A DNA stretch of 64,000 nucleotides from Sporolactobacillus sp. THM7-4. GTDB taxonomy: Bacteria > Bacillota > Bacilli > Bacillales > Sporolactobacillaceae. The notes beneath the pieces were generated by a model, which worked only from the letters and a program-made list of their open reading frames with translations, made no database searches and was not told the origin of the DNA. This document shows positions 51,150 to 59,731 of this stretch, one piece after another. The stretch covers positions 1 to 64,000 of the forward strand of contig NZ_SEMD01000001.1 in NCBI RefSeq assembly GCF_004153165.1, given 5' to 3'. A program made the translations under genes and the position numbers. The stretch's first letter is position 1. Each line of letters opens with the position of its first letter.

Positions 51150-52643
51150 TTAATCAATAAATGGCTCAGGAAGAAAGTCAGACAGCTTTCTCCTCATTAA
51201 CTTTCTCGAGGCATTTCTCGGCATGCAATCAATTCTTTGAACATGACGGGGAAGCTTATATTTGGCCAGATACTTGCGGCAATAGTCGAGAATTTCCTCT
51301 TCAGAAAAATGGAATCCATCTTTCACTTTTACAAAAGCATAAGGAACCTGGCCCCAGGTATCATCCTTTACGCCGATAACGCCGGCTTCATCAACCGAGG
51401 GATGACCGAGAAGCACAGACTCGATTTCGGCAGGATAAACATTTTCTCCTCCTGATATGATGAGGTCTTTGCGCCTGTCCAGGACGTATAAAAATCCGTC
51501 CTGATCGAGATAGCCGATATCCCCTGTGAACAGCCACCCGTCTCTGATCGCCTTATTTGTCGCTTCAGGCCGCCTCCAGTAACCCGGGGTTACGTTCAAG
51601 CCTTTAACAACGATCTCTCCTGCTTCTCCGGGATTCAGATCTTTACCGGATCCGACAATCCGAACCCTTCCCGGGAAAAGCGGTTTCCCTGCAGAACCTG
51701 CTTTTTCGAACATAAATTCAGGTGTCAGCGTAACCATTTGTGAAGCCGTTTCCGTCAATCCGTATGTCTGGAATACCGGGATCCTCTTCTCAACGCAACG
51801 GCTCAGGAGTGGTTGGGGGACCGGTCCCCCGCCAAGCAGCATGCAGCGGAAACTTTCAGGATACTTTCTGTCGCCCAGGTCCTCAAGCATGCGTTTCAAC
51901 ATGTTAGCTACGACAGAGATCATCGTGACTCCTTCTTCGTAAATGAATCGGTTTGCTTCACGGGGGTTGAATTTCTCCTGCAGAACAATTGGCATACCGT
52001 ATATCACATTCTTCATCAGAATGGATAAGCCGCTGACATGAAAGAGAGGCACGCAGCACAGCCATTTATCAGCAGTCTCAAGGCCGAGATTAAGCATGGA
52101 ACCGGCCGCGCTCCACCAGTGATTGCCGTAAGTCAGGATGACACCTTTCGGGTTTCCGGTTGTTCCTGAAGTATAAATAATTGTACAGGGTTTGTCCAGA
52201 TCGAATTCGTTTTGCAATCGTGCTTCAGCCTGGGGCTGATCACGGACCTGTGCCATGGTTAAAAAAGAGACGGAACTCTTCCCCTTCATAATCTCCAAAC
52301 CCCGGGATTGAAAATGTTCATCGCAAATCAGCCATTTTGCGCATGAATCCTCTAATTGCCAGGATTGTTCCCCGGCGCTCAGCCGGTTGTTCAGCGGCAC
52401 GCCGACCGCTCCGACAGCGGCAAGCGCATGATAAAACCTGACGAGTTCCAGACTGTTTCTGCTTATGAACGCCACTTTATCATTCTCCCGGACACCGATA
52501 GACCAGAGCTGCCGGGCTATTTCCGTCACCTGCTGATACAGTGTCAGAAAACTGACGGTATCGTTTTCGGTTTCAACAGCCACCCTGTCGGGGGTCAGCT
52601 TCGCTCTCTGCATCAGCCAGTTGGGCATAGTTGTTTCGCTCAT
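51150..52643 (-). CDS. menE: o-Succinylbenzoate-CoA ligase
   Basis: MenE activates o-succinylbenzoate with CoA and ATP for menaquinone synthesis. The 497-residue ANL-superfamily enzyme shows the P-loop-like IIYTSGTTGNPKGVILTYGN, the YGLTETASQM motif, LFTGDIGYLDQDG and the C-terminal Lys region (PRNASRKLMRRKL). ATG 52643 is chosen after AAGGTG; the GTG at 52655 overlaps it. A terminator separates it from menB upstream, so it may have its own promoter. An 18-bp direct repeat lies just ahead of the gene. menF, menD, menH and menC are not in the window. Confidence 0.93.
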   Translation of the reverse strand: MSETTMPNWLMQRAKLTPDRVAVETENDTVSFLTLYQQVTEIARQLWSIGVRENDKVAFISRNSLELVRFYHALAAVGAVGVPLNNRLSAGEQSWQLEDSCAKWLICDEHFQSRGLEIMKGKSSVSFLTMAQVRDQPQAEARLQNEFDLDKPCTIIYTSGTTGNPKGVILTYGNHWWSAAGSMLNLGLETADKWLCCVPLFHVSGLSILMKNVIYGMPIVLQEKFNPREANRFIYEEGVTMISVVANMLKRMLEDLGDRKYPESFRCMLLGGGPVPQPLLSRCVEKRIPVFQTYGLTETASQMVTLTPEFMFEKAGSAGKPLFPGRVRIVGSGKDLNPGEAGEIVVKGLNVTPGYWRRPEATNKAIRDGWLFTGDIGYLDQDGFLYVLDRRKDLIISGGENVYPAEIESVLLGHPSVDEAGVIGVKDDTWGQVPYAFVKVKDGFHFSEEEILDYCRKYLAKYKLPRHVQRIDCMPRNASRKLMRRKLSDFLPEPFID

Positions 52644-52661
52644 TTCGTCATTCACCTTATT

Positions 52662-52697
52662 AACTGTAAGATATTCTTTAATTGTAAGATATTCTTT
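52662..52697. repeat. Tandem 18-bp repeat ahead of menE
   Basis: AACTGTAAGATATTCTTT (52662-52679) is followed at once by AATTGTAAGATATTCTTT (52680-52697), differing at one base. It ends 18 bases before the menE start and may hold the promoter or an operator. Confidence 0.8.
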
Positions 52698-52743
52698 TTA
52701 CAAATAACACCGGAAACCCGGTGGATGTACCGTTATTCTCCAG

Positions 52744-52781
52744 AAAAAAACGGCCTCCTTTTTTAAAGCAAAGCCGTTTTT
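52744..52781 (-). terminator. Terminator between menB and menE
   Basis: On the minus strand AAAAACGGC (52781-52773) pairs with GCCGTTTTT (52754-52746), closing an 18-base loop, with a T-run to 52744. Confidence 0.75.
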
Positions 52782-52806
52782 AATGAATCAAACTCATTTC
52801 TCTGAA

Positions 52807-53628
52807 TTAAGGAAACTTCGGGAATTGGCTGAAATCAGGATCGCGTTTTTCTTTAAATGCATCGCGGCCTTCTTTCGCTTCATCAGTCGTGTAATATAAA
52901 AGCGTGGCGTCTCCGCCGAGTTGCTGCAATCCGGCAAGGCCGTCGGAATCCGCATTGAAAGAAGCCTTGAGAAAACGCAGCGCGGTCGCACTCTTCGACA
53001 GCATTTCCTTTGCCCATTTTACTGTTTCTTCTTCCAGCTCATCAAGAGGAACGACGGCGTTAACCAGCCCCATATCCAGAGCCTGCTGCGCATTGTACTG
53101 ACGGCACAGGTACCAGATTTCGCGCGCTTTTTTATGACCCACAATACGTGCCAGATACCCTGCTCCGTATCCGGCATCGAAACTGCCGACTTTAGGACCT
53201 GTCTGACCAAAAATGGCATTATCCGCGGCAATCGTCAGATCACAAACGACTTGCAAAACATTCCCGCCGCCTATCGCATAGCCGGCAACCATAGCAATGA
53301 CCGGTTTCGGAATAACACGGATTAAGTGTTGCAAATCAAGCACATTCAGACGCGGAATATTGTCACTTCCGACGTAGCCGCCATTGCCGCGTACTTTCTG
53401 GTCCCCTCCGGAACAAAACGCTTTCGTACCGGCACCTGTCAAAATCACGACACCTATACTCGAGTCGTCTCTCGCAATTGAAAATGCGTCGATCATTTCC
53501 ATTACCGTTTTTGGAGTAAACGCGTTGCGGACACGCGGCCGGTTAATGGTAATCTTCGCGATCCCCTCATACGTCTCAAAAATAATTTCATCATACGGCT
53601 TAACTGCTTTCCATTCAAAAGATGACAT
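52807..53628 (-). CDS. menB: 1,4-Dihydroxy-2-naphthoyl-CoA synthase
   Basis: MenB closes the second ring of the menaquinone nucleus from o-succinylbenzoyl-CoA. The 273-residue crotonase-fold protein has [38 protein letters not shown] and the family-typical [18 protein letters not shown] and [14 protein letters not shown]. The start is taken as ATG 53628; an adjacent TTG at 53631 is possible. It is divergent from fabL and upstream of menE, with a terminator between. Confidence 0.96.
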   Translation of the reverse strand: MSSFEWKAVKPYDEIIFETYEGIAKITINRPRVRNAFTPKTVMEMIDAFSIARDDSSIGVVILTGAGTKAFCSGGDQKVRGNGGYVGSDNIPRLNVLDLQHLIRVIPKPVIAMVAGYAIGGGNVLQVVCDLTIAADNAIFGQTGPKVGSFDAGYGAGYLARIVGHKKAREIWYLCRQYNAQQALDMGLVNAVVPLDELEEETVKWAKEMLSKSATALRFLKASFNADSDGLAGLQQLGGDATLLYYTTDEAKEGRDAFKEKRDPDFSQFPKFP

Positions 53629-53631
53629 CAA

Positions 53632-54705
<1,074 letters not shown>

Positions 54706-54718
54706 AGAAACAACGAAT

Positions 54719-54752
54719 AAAGAAGGAAGGGTATCCAACCTTCCTTCTTTTG
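54719..54752. terminator. Terminator after fabL, possibly bidirectional
   Basis: AGAAGGAAGG (54721-54730) and CCTTCCTTCT (54739-54748) are perfect arms with T-rich tails on both strands; it could also serve sodC. Confidence 0.88.
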
Positions 54753-54863
54753 TTCAGGAACGTTACCTTTCTTTTATTTTCTCAAGCTTTCCATTGAACG
54801 CGCATAAGGGTCATTTTATTATCCCGCGCGAATCGGCGACCGGCTCAGACATCCGCATCCTTA

Positions 54864-55418
54864 TTATTTTATGACGCCGCAAAGAACACGTCTCCCGGCG
54901 TTTCCGGCCGGATCCGTTTTCTGATCATCGCCGCGTTGATGTATAATAAGGGCCGAACCGTCTGCGTCCCTCAGTGAATTCGCTTTTCCTTCCGCAAGTG
55001 TCACACGAGGGTTGAAAATCACCGTTTTTACACGGCCATGGCTGTCCGCAAATATATTAGGCATGTCTCCCGCATGCGGTCCAAGAGGGTTTTTGAGGCC
55101 ATGATGTTTGTGTTCAGGATTAAAGTGTTCGCCGGCTGACATGAAGTCCGGCGGTGTACAGGTTCCATATTCATGAAAGTGAATCGCGTGGATACCAGGT
55201 TCAAGTCCCTCAGCTTCAAGCGCGATTCTGACCCCTTTTGTTGTCTCGGTCAACATCGCCTCGCCGACCTCTTCACCTTTTGCATTAATTAATGAAACGA
55301 CTAACGTCTGAGATGGATCCTCCCTGGCACTGGCCCTGTGACCAAACTGATTTTCATAGGCGACAATCGTCAGGAGTAGAATCAGGCATCCAATGTAGAA
55401 TATTTTTCCGGTTTTCAC
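54864..55418 (-). CDS. sodC: Cu/Zn superoxide dismutase, membrane-anchored or secreted
   Basis: The 184-residue protein has an N-terminal hydrophobic segment (residues 5-21) and a Cu/Zn SOD domain. All metal ligands look present: His pair in HAIHFHEYGTC, bridging and zinc ligands in GEHFNPEHKHHGLKNPLGPH plus Asp in AGD, and the last copper His in ALIIHQRGDD. The two disulfide Cys are in EYGTC and VLCGVI. B. subtilis YojM lacks copper ligands, so this one may be an active enzyme where YojM is not. No lipobox. It would remove superoxide outside the membrane. Confidence 0.93.
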   Translation of the reverse strand: MKTGKIFYIGCLILLLTIVAYENQFGHRASAREDPSQTLVVSLINAKGEEVGEAMLTETTKGVRIALEAEGLEPGIHAIHFHEYGTCTPPDFMSAGEHFNPEHKHHGLKNPLGPHAGDMPNIFADSHGRVKTVIFNPRVTLAEGKANSLRDADGSALIIHQRGDDQKTDPAGNAGRRVLCGVIK

Positions 55419-55572
55419 CCATTATCAACCTCCTGCCTTTAGCATGTGCAGTTTCAGACGTTATACTCACTGTTTTAAAATCGGCAAAAAAAAAATGATC
55501 TTAATCTCTGCCTGTCGTATAATTAAATCGCGGTTTTTTTAAGTATGGTCTGACGCATTTGAGGTGAGACTC

Positions 55573-55860
55573 GTGTCTGTACGCGATTATTTTATGATTG
55601 TTATTGGTGTTCTCCTGATCCCGGGAGGTTGTTATATTATCGTAAAAAGAAAAGTCACACTTCTGCCCAAAATCATCATGCATCGGATCCGGAGTATTGG
55701 AAAATTCTCAGTTACTCTGGGTACGATCATCACTCTTACCGGAATGGCTTCCATCCTTTCTCCTGTTTTGACAGGCACAATGGGCAGTGATTTCTGGATC
55801 CTCTATTTTCTTGGTATTTTTGCCTGTCTGATGCTTCTGATTACCTTTTTTCTGAATTAA
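55573..55860 (+). CDS. Small membrane protein, unknown function
   Basis: From GTG 55573 (after GAGGTGA) the product has 95 residues with three likely helices (about 8-24, 46-64 and 73-93) and a short basic loop. No family is recognised. The open frame begins three codons earlier at 55564 within the ribosome binding site. It is divergent from sodC and lies before the PC4-like gene, which has its own promoter. Confidence 0.65.
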   Translation: MSVRDYFMIVIGVLLIPGGCYIIVKRKVTLLPKIIMHRIRSIGKFSVTLGTIITLTGMASILSPVLTGTMGSDFWILYFLGIFACLMLLITFFLN

Positions 55861-55948
55861 CGGGACATTCCGGGAAGCGGATTAATATGTACGGAACGTC
55901 TGATCACCGTCCTCTTTTTAATTTTTCCGAAACAAATGAAATTTCACC

Positions 55949-55977
55949 TTGACGGAACATCTGTTTGTTTTTATAAT
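55949..55977 (+). promoter_or_regulatory. Promoter of the PC4-like gene
   Basis: TTGACG (55949-55954) and TATAAT (55972-55977) are spaced by exactly 17 bases, a strong sigma-A-type promoter. Confidence 0.88.
55955..55966. promoter_or_regulatory. SOS-like box 1 at the PC4-like gene
   Basis: GAACATCTGTTT matches GAAC-N4-GTTC except for the last base. It starts directly after the -35 box, inside the promoter spacer. Confidence 0.5.
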
Positions 55978-55984
55978 GATATCA

Positions 55985-55996
55985 GAACATTTGTTC
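55985..55996. promoter_or_regulatory. LexA (DinR) SOS box 2 at the PC4-like gene
   Basis: GAACATTTGTTC fits GAAC-N4-GTTC exactly and lies at the expected transcription start, 30 bases from box 1 (about three helical turns). Confidence 0.72.
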
Positions 55997-56020
55997 AAAA
56001 CTAAATAAGAGGTGATCTTC

Positions 56021-56293
56021 ATGGCAAGTTCAAATTCCGAAGTACATTTCGACATCGTTAAGCACTTTGGTATCCTGGCAACGGAATCAAACGGCTGGAC
56101 AAAGGAACTTAACCTGGTCAGCTGGAACGATCGGGATGCAAAGTATGACATTCGAAGCTGGGCTCCCGATAAGAAAAAAATGGGACGCGGGATTACACTT
56201 ACCGGGATCGAATGCGACGCTCTTCGCACACTGCTTAATACTCGTTTTCCTCAGCCTTCCCGGGCAGACTCCTCTCCAACAGTCACTCAGTAG
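56021..56293 (+). CDS. PC4/p15-type single-stranded DNA-binding protein (YdbC-like)
   Basis: From ATG 56021 (after GAGGTG) the protein has 90 residues. Its core (FDIVKHFGILATESNGWTKE, LVSWNDRDAKYDIRSWAPD and MGRGITLTGIECDALRTLL) fits the PC4-like YdbC family, whose Lactococcus member binds single-stranded DNA as a dimer. The last 15 residues are polar and probably disordered. The promoter carries one exact and one near-exact LexA-type box, implying induction by DNA damage, which would suit an ssDNA-binding protein. It is a single gene. DNA binding is inferred from the family. Confidence 0.85.
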   Translation: MASSNSEVHFDIVKHFGILATESNGWTKELNLVSWNDRDAKYDIRSWAPDKKKMGRGITLTGIECDALRTLLNTRFPQPSRADSSPTVTQ

Positions 56294-56632
56294 TTTTTCC
56301 ATTGTTAATCGGTTCGTCGAATAAAAGTCGGTCAGTTCCAGTCTTAACCCTTCTTCAATCTTTATAAACCATTTTTAGCCTCCACCCAATGGGTCAGCCC
56401 CTTAAGTGTGTCCTGTCTGTATAACGGTGTCTGAAGACCCGTCAAATGACGTGCAGCAGAATCCATTTCTTATAGTTGACACTTCCCAATGATTCTCATA
56501 AACTGAAAAAGAAATTATTGTAGATTTTTTGTCGAATTTGTACAGTTTGTGTAAAAGTGTACATGATCGTACTCTTTGTGGGTGTCAGTTGATTTACTTT
56601 TAGCCACACTTTTCGTTGGGAGAGATTTCATC
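56294..56632. other. Intergenic region upstream of menA
   Basis: A promoter-like pair TTGACA (56476-56481) and TAAACT (56499-56504), spacing 17, points to menA. Two TGTACA hexamers (56539-56544 and 56558-56563), 19 bases apart, lie downstream of it. No gene or clear terminator is seen here. Confidence 0.5.
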
Positions 56633-57547
56633 ATGGGTGAAGTGATTCTGGAAAAAAACACCGGGCTGAAGAAATGGTGGAAGATGATGCGCCCTCATAC
56701 ACTGACAGCTTCTTTTGTACCTGTGCTGCTTGGAACTGCGCTGGTCCTTCCACTGGGGCATATCAGCATTCCTCTCTTTATTGCCATGCTGGCTGCTTCG
56801 ATGCTGATTCAGATTGCAACCAATCTGTTTAACGAATATTTTGATTTTAAAAGGGGTCTTGATACTACGGAATCCGTTGGTATCGGCGGAAGTATAGTCC
56901 GTGATGGATTTCATCCGAAAACGATCCTCAGACTTGCATACGTTTTATGTCTTGTATCGATGCTGATCGGTGTGTACATCTGCATCAGGAGCAGCTGGTG
57001 GATCGCGGCAGTCGGAACAATCTGCATTCTGACCGGCTATCTGTATTCCGCCGGTCCCTGTCCGATCGCCTATACGCCTTTTGGTGAACTTATTTCCGGC
57101 TTGTTTATGGGCGTATTCATCATTTGGATATCATTTTTTATTCAAACGGGAACATTGACCTGGAACTGTATTCTTATATCGATACCGATCGGCATTCTGG
57201 TTGGCGGAATCAATATGGCCAACAATATCCGCGATCTCGACGGCGATAAACGGAAAGGAAGGCGGACGCTGCCCGTTCTGCTTGGGCGTCCGAAAGCAAT
57301 TAACCTGCTTGCAGTGCTATTTGCTTTCTCTTATCTCTGGATTATCGGATTGATGATTTTTTATGTGGAATCGGCATGGCTGCTCGTCGTCTTTGCCAGC
57401 CTTCCGAAAGCCATCCAGGCAACCAGGCTTTTCCGCGGAAAAACCAGGTCGATTCAAATGATGCCTGCGATGAAAGCAACCGCTCAGATGCAGACTCTCT
57501 TTGGTTTATTCCTTTCTCTTGGAATAATTCTTGATCACTTTATTTAA
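56633..57547 (+). CDS. menA: 1,4-Dihydroxy-2-naphthoate polyprenyltransferase
   Basis: MenA attaches the isoprenoid tail to 1,4-dihydroxy-2-naphthoate in the membrane. From ATG 56633 (after GGGAGAG) it has 304 residues and eight or nine helices. The two Asp-rich motifs of UbiA-type prenyltransferases are present: NLFNEYFDFKRGLDT and NNIRDLDGDKRKGRRT. The region MMRPHTLTASFVPVLLGTAL is typical of MenA. The N-terminal extension to 56576 is not conserved. It stands apart from menB and menE by about 3 kb and ends before a terminator. Confidence 0.95.
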   Translation: MGEVILEKNTGLKKWWKMMRPHTLTASFVPVLLGTALVLPLGHISIPLFIAMLAASMLIQIATNLFNEYFDFKRGLDTTESVGIGGSIVRDGFHPKTILRLAYVLCLVSMLIGVYICIRSSWWIAAVGTICILTGYLYSAGPCPIAYTPFGELISGLFMGVFIIWISFFIQTGTLTWNCILISIPIGILVGGINMANNIRDLDGDKRKGRRTLPVLLGRPKAINLLAVLFAFSYLWIIGLMIFYVESAWLLVVFASLPKAIQATRLFRGKTRSIQMMPAMKATAQMQTLFGLFLSLGIILDHFI

Positions 57548-57550
57548 ACT

Positions 57551-57599
57551 AAAAAAGAGCGCATTCCCCGTATCTACTCATCGGGAAGGCGCTCTTTTT
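57551..57599 (+). terminator. Terminator of menA
   Basis: Arms AAAAAGAGCGC and GCGCTCTTTTT (about 57552-57562 and 57589-57599) plus inner pairing TTCCCCG / CGGGAA. Confidence 0.9.
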
Positions 57600-57713
57600 A
57601 AAATACTGCGAAAAGATATCTGATCACAGATTCACCCCCTGGCTGTTTGTCAATCCGGGTTTTCCGGGCTTGTTCATTCTCCGCTTATTCAGGCCTGATA
57701 ATAAGCAATTCCG

Positions 57714-57742
57714 TTGCTGGAACGCTGCATTTCATGTAAAAT
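57714..57742 (+). promoter_or_regulatory. Promoter of the FMN riboswitch-ribU unit
   Basis: TTGCTG (57714-57719) and TAAAAT (57737-57742) with a 17-base spacer, 28 bases before the riboswitch. Confidence 0.6.
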
Positions 57743-57769
57743 GTAATTGTAAATTGAATATGACGATGT

Positions 57770-57890
57770 TCCTTCAGGGCAGGGTGAAATTCCCGACCGG
57801 CGGTAATGGAATGCATTCCAGAGTCCGCGAGCCGAAAGGCAGATCCGGTGAGAAACCGGGACCGACAGTACAGTCTGGATGGAAGAAGGA
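57770..57890 (+). ncRNA. FMN riboswitch (RFN element)
   Basis: The conserved RFN segments occur in order: CTTCAGGGCAGGGTGAAATT, CCCGACCGGCGGTAA, GTCCGCGAGCC, GGCAGATCCGGTGAGA, GACCGACAGTACAGTCTGGA and TGGAAGAAGG. FMN binding should switch the downstream terminator on and stop ribU expression. Confidence 0.97.
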
Positions 57891-57981
57891 TGATGCGGCG
57901 GTGTTTTGACCAGCCCTCGTTTTCATGTGATTTTGTTGTACCGTCTCCTTAGCTGACGGTAACTTCTACGATCAAAAGCAA

Positions 57982-58020
57982 GCCCGAAGGATCCATTTAT
58001 CCTTCGGGCGTTTTGTTTTT
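57982..58020 (+). terminator. Riboswitch-controlled terminator before ribU
   Basis: Perfect 11-bp arms GCCCGAAGGAT (57982-57992) and ATCCTTCGGGC (57999-58009), then TTTTGTTTTT. It lies between the FMN aptamer and ribU. Confidence 0.93.
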
Positions 58021-58037
58021 GATTGGAAAACGCGATC

Positions 58038-58072
58038 CACCCCGCATCGTCCCCAAAACTATTTATGGGGTG
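58038..58072 (+). promoter_or_regulatory. Possible hairpin hiding the ribU ribosome binding site
   Basis: CACCCC (58038-58043) is complementary to GGGGTG (58067-58072), which contains the Shine-Dalgarno of ribU. This would allow a second, translational layer of control. Not proven. Confidence 0.4.
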
Positions 58073-58078
58073 ATTGAT

Positions 58079-58684
58079 ATGAATACATTTTATCTGAAAA
58101 AAATGGTCATGATTTCTCTTCTGGCCACGATCGGTTTTCTTATTATGTATCTTGCTTTTCCTATTCCTCTTTTTCCCGGATTCCTGACCATGGACTTCAG
58201 TGACCTTCCTGCACTGGTCGGCGCGATTGTACTTGGTCCGGGTGCAGGGGTAGCTATTGAAGGAATCAAAAATATCCTTCATGTGCTTTTCAGCGGATCA
58301 TTAACCGTGGTACCTATCGGTGAAATAGCTAACTTTGCCGCCGGTTCGACATTGATCCTGATTTCCTGGTATTTTTACCACAGGAAACCCTCGATGTACT
58401 CACTCAGCCTCGGAATGGTAATCGGGACGATCATCATGACTGTCATCATGTCGATAGCTAATTATTATGTCATTTTTCCGGGGTATGCGATCTTCCTCGG
58501 GTACAGCATTGAAATGGCCGTCCATCAGGCTCAGGCAGCAAACCATGGCATTCATGATCTGCTGACACTGATTGTATATAGTATCATGCCGTTCAATTTA
58601 ATTAAAGGATTCGCTTTAACCGTTCTTATCATCCCTGTGTATGCCCGCCTGAAGAACTATTTAAAAAAGAGCAGGGTTGCTTAA
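58079..58684 (+). CDS. ribU: Riboflavin transporter RibU (ECF transporter S component)
   Basis: The 201-residue membrane protein captures riboflavin and imports it together with the shared ECF energy module, whose genes are not here. It has about six helices; the N-terminal FYLKKMVMISLLATIGFLIM, then FPGFLTMDFSDLPALVGAIV and GPGAGVAIEGIKNILHVLFS, match RibU. The start ATG 58079 follows GGGGTG; the open frame from 58013 begins in the terminator tail. The FMN riboswitch just upstream confirms the substrate. A strong terminator follows. Confidence 0.96.
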   Translation: MNTFYLKKMVMISLLATIGFLIMYLAFPIPLFPGFLTMDFSDLPALVGAIVLGPGAGVAIEGIKNILHVLFSGSLTVVPIGEIANFAAGSTLILISWYFYHRKPSMYSLSLGMVIGTIIMTVIMSIANYYVIFPGYAIFLGYSIEMAVHQAQAANHGIHDLLTLIVYSIMPFNLIKGFALTVLIIPVYARLKNYLKKSRVA

Positions 58685-58750
58685 CCCGCCTGGGAGAGTG
58701 TTCAATCATTCGATCCGGTTCATTTCTACACGAAAAATTCATACTGAAAA

Positions 58751-58794
58751 CAGGCTGCCAGCCGCGTACGGGATGCGGCTGGCAGCCTGTTTTA
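58751..58794. terminator. Bidirectional terminator, ribU / acyl-CoA thioesterase
   Basis: Perfect 15-bp arms CAGGCTGCCAGCCGC (58751-58765) and GCGGCTGGCAGCCTG (58775-58789), with TTTT on both strands. Confidence 0.93.
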
Positions 58795-58840
58795 TGCATT
58801 TGAGACATTTTTTTCTTAAATACTGCTCTCCATTTCAGTT

Positions 58841-59362
58841 TCAGTGATCCCACGGCTTATCCAGCGTCAGTCTCGAGGCAAAACTTTTTGTTTCTTTTCT
58901 TCTCTCACGGCGATGCAGATAGCGCTTTTCAGCGGAATCAAAGAGCATTTTTTCTTCTTCGCTTTCCGGTATCACTTTAGGAACCGGAGATGCCTTGCCA
59001 TCATCTCCGATTGCGACAAACGTCAGAAAAGAGGTTGTACAGAGTTTGCGCTCTCCGCTCATTAAATCTTCGGTAATAATTTTAACAAAAACTTCCATGG
59101 ATGTATGATGAGTCCAGGTGACAATCGCCTCAAGGCAGACCGATGAGCCCGTTGTGATCGGATGCAGGAAATCGACCGAATCTATAGAAGCTGTCACAAC
59201 CTTTTTCCGCGCATGCCGCGTTGCCGCAATCGCTCCAATGTTGTCAACATGCATCATCAGCTTGCCTCCGAAGAATGTCCCGTGATTATTCGTATCATTC
59301 GGCATGACATGTATTGACGTTACCGAACGTGATTCATCCACTTTCTTCGCTTTCATATCCAT
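58841..59362 (-). CDS. ykhA: Acyl-CoA thioesterase, hotdog fold (YkhA-like)
   Basis: The 173-residue protein hydrolyses acyl-CoA thioesters. It has the YciA/YkhA pattern: PNDTNNHGTFFGGKLMMHVD, VTASIDSVDFLHPI and TSMEVFVKIITEDLMSGERK, with a basic C-terminal tail. The frame is open to a TTG at 59392, but those codons contain the ribosome binding site AGGAGG; ATG 59362 is preferred, with ATG 59356 also possible. It converges with ribU. The physiological substrate is unknown. Confidence 0.9.
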   Translation of the reverse strand: MDMKAKKVDESRSVTSIHVMPNDTNNHGTFFGGKLMMHVDNIGAIAATRHARKKVVTASIDSVDFLHPITTGSSVCLEAIVTWTHHTSMEVFVKIITEDLMSGERKLCTTSFLTFVAIGDDGKASPVPKVIPESEEEKMLFDSAEKRYLHRRERRKETKSFASRLTLDKPWDH

Positions 59363-59614
59363 TCTTCTCGTATTCCTCCTCGTTCGTATCAAACAATCCT
59401 CTCTCCCATCATATATAGAAAACCTGGCGAAGCCAAGCCTTTTGGTGCCTTTCTTTTATTCGATGCCTCATGTCACAGCAATTACATCCTGTGAATGTCC
59501 GTCCGGTGTCCTATGTCGAAATCACCGCATCCTGAAAAAACTCAGGAAAAAAGGGCAAAAAACATAAAAAAACAGCAAATTTTCTCTTGACAAATTAATT
59601 ACTCTCTATCTCTT

Positions 59615-59631
59615 TGTTATATAACTGTAAC
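59615..59631 (+). promoter_or_regulatory. WalR (YycF) box upstream of the 3D-domain protein gene
   Basis: TGTTAT-ATAAC-TGTAAC matches the WalR consensus TGTWAH-N5-TGTWAH at every fixed position. A -10-like TACAAT (59664-59669) follows after 32 bases with no good -35, which suits activation. Known WalR targets include yocH, a 3D-domain gene. Confidence 0.82.
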
Positions 59632-59731
59632 CTCGCTTAAACATGGATGAGACATTCAACACTTACAATTACCCGTGGGTACAAGAAGTGTTCTGATTGC
59701 ATGGATTGTAAACCATAAGGAGGTTTTATTT

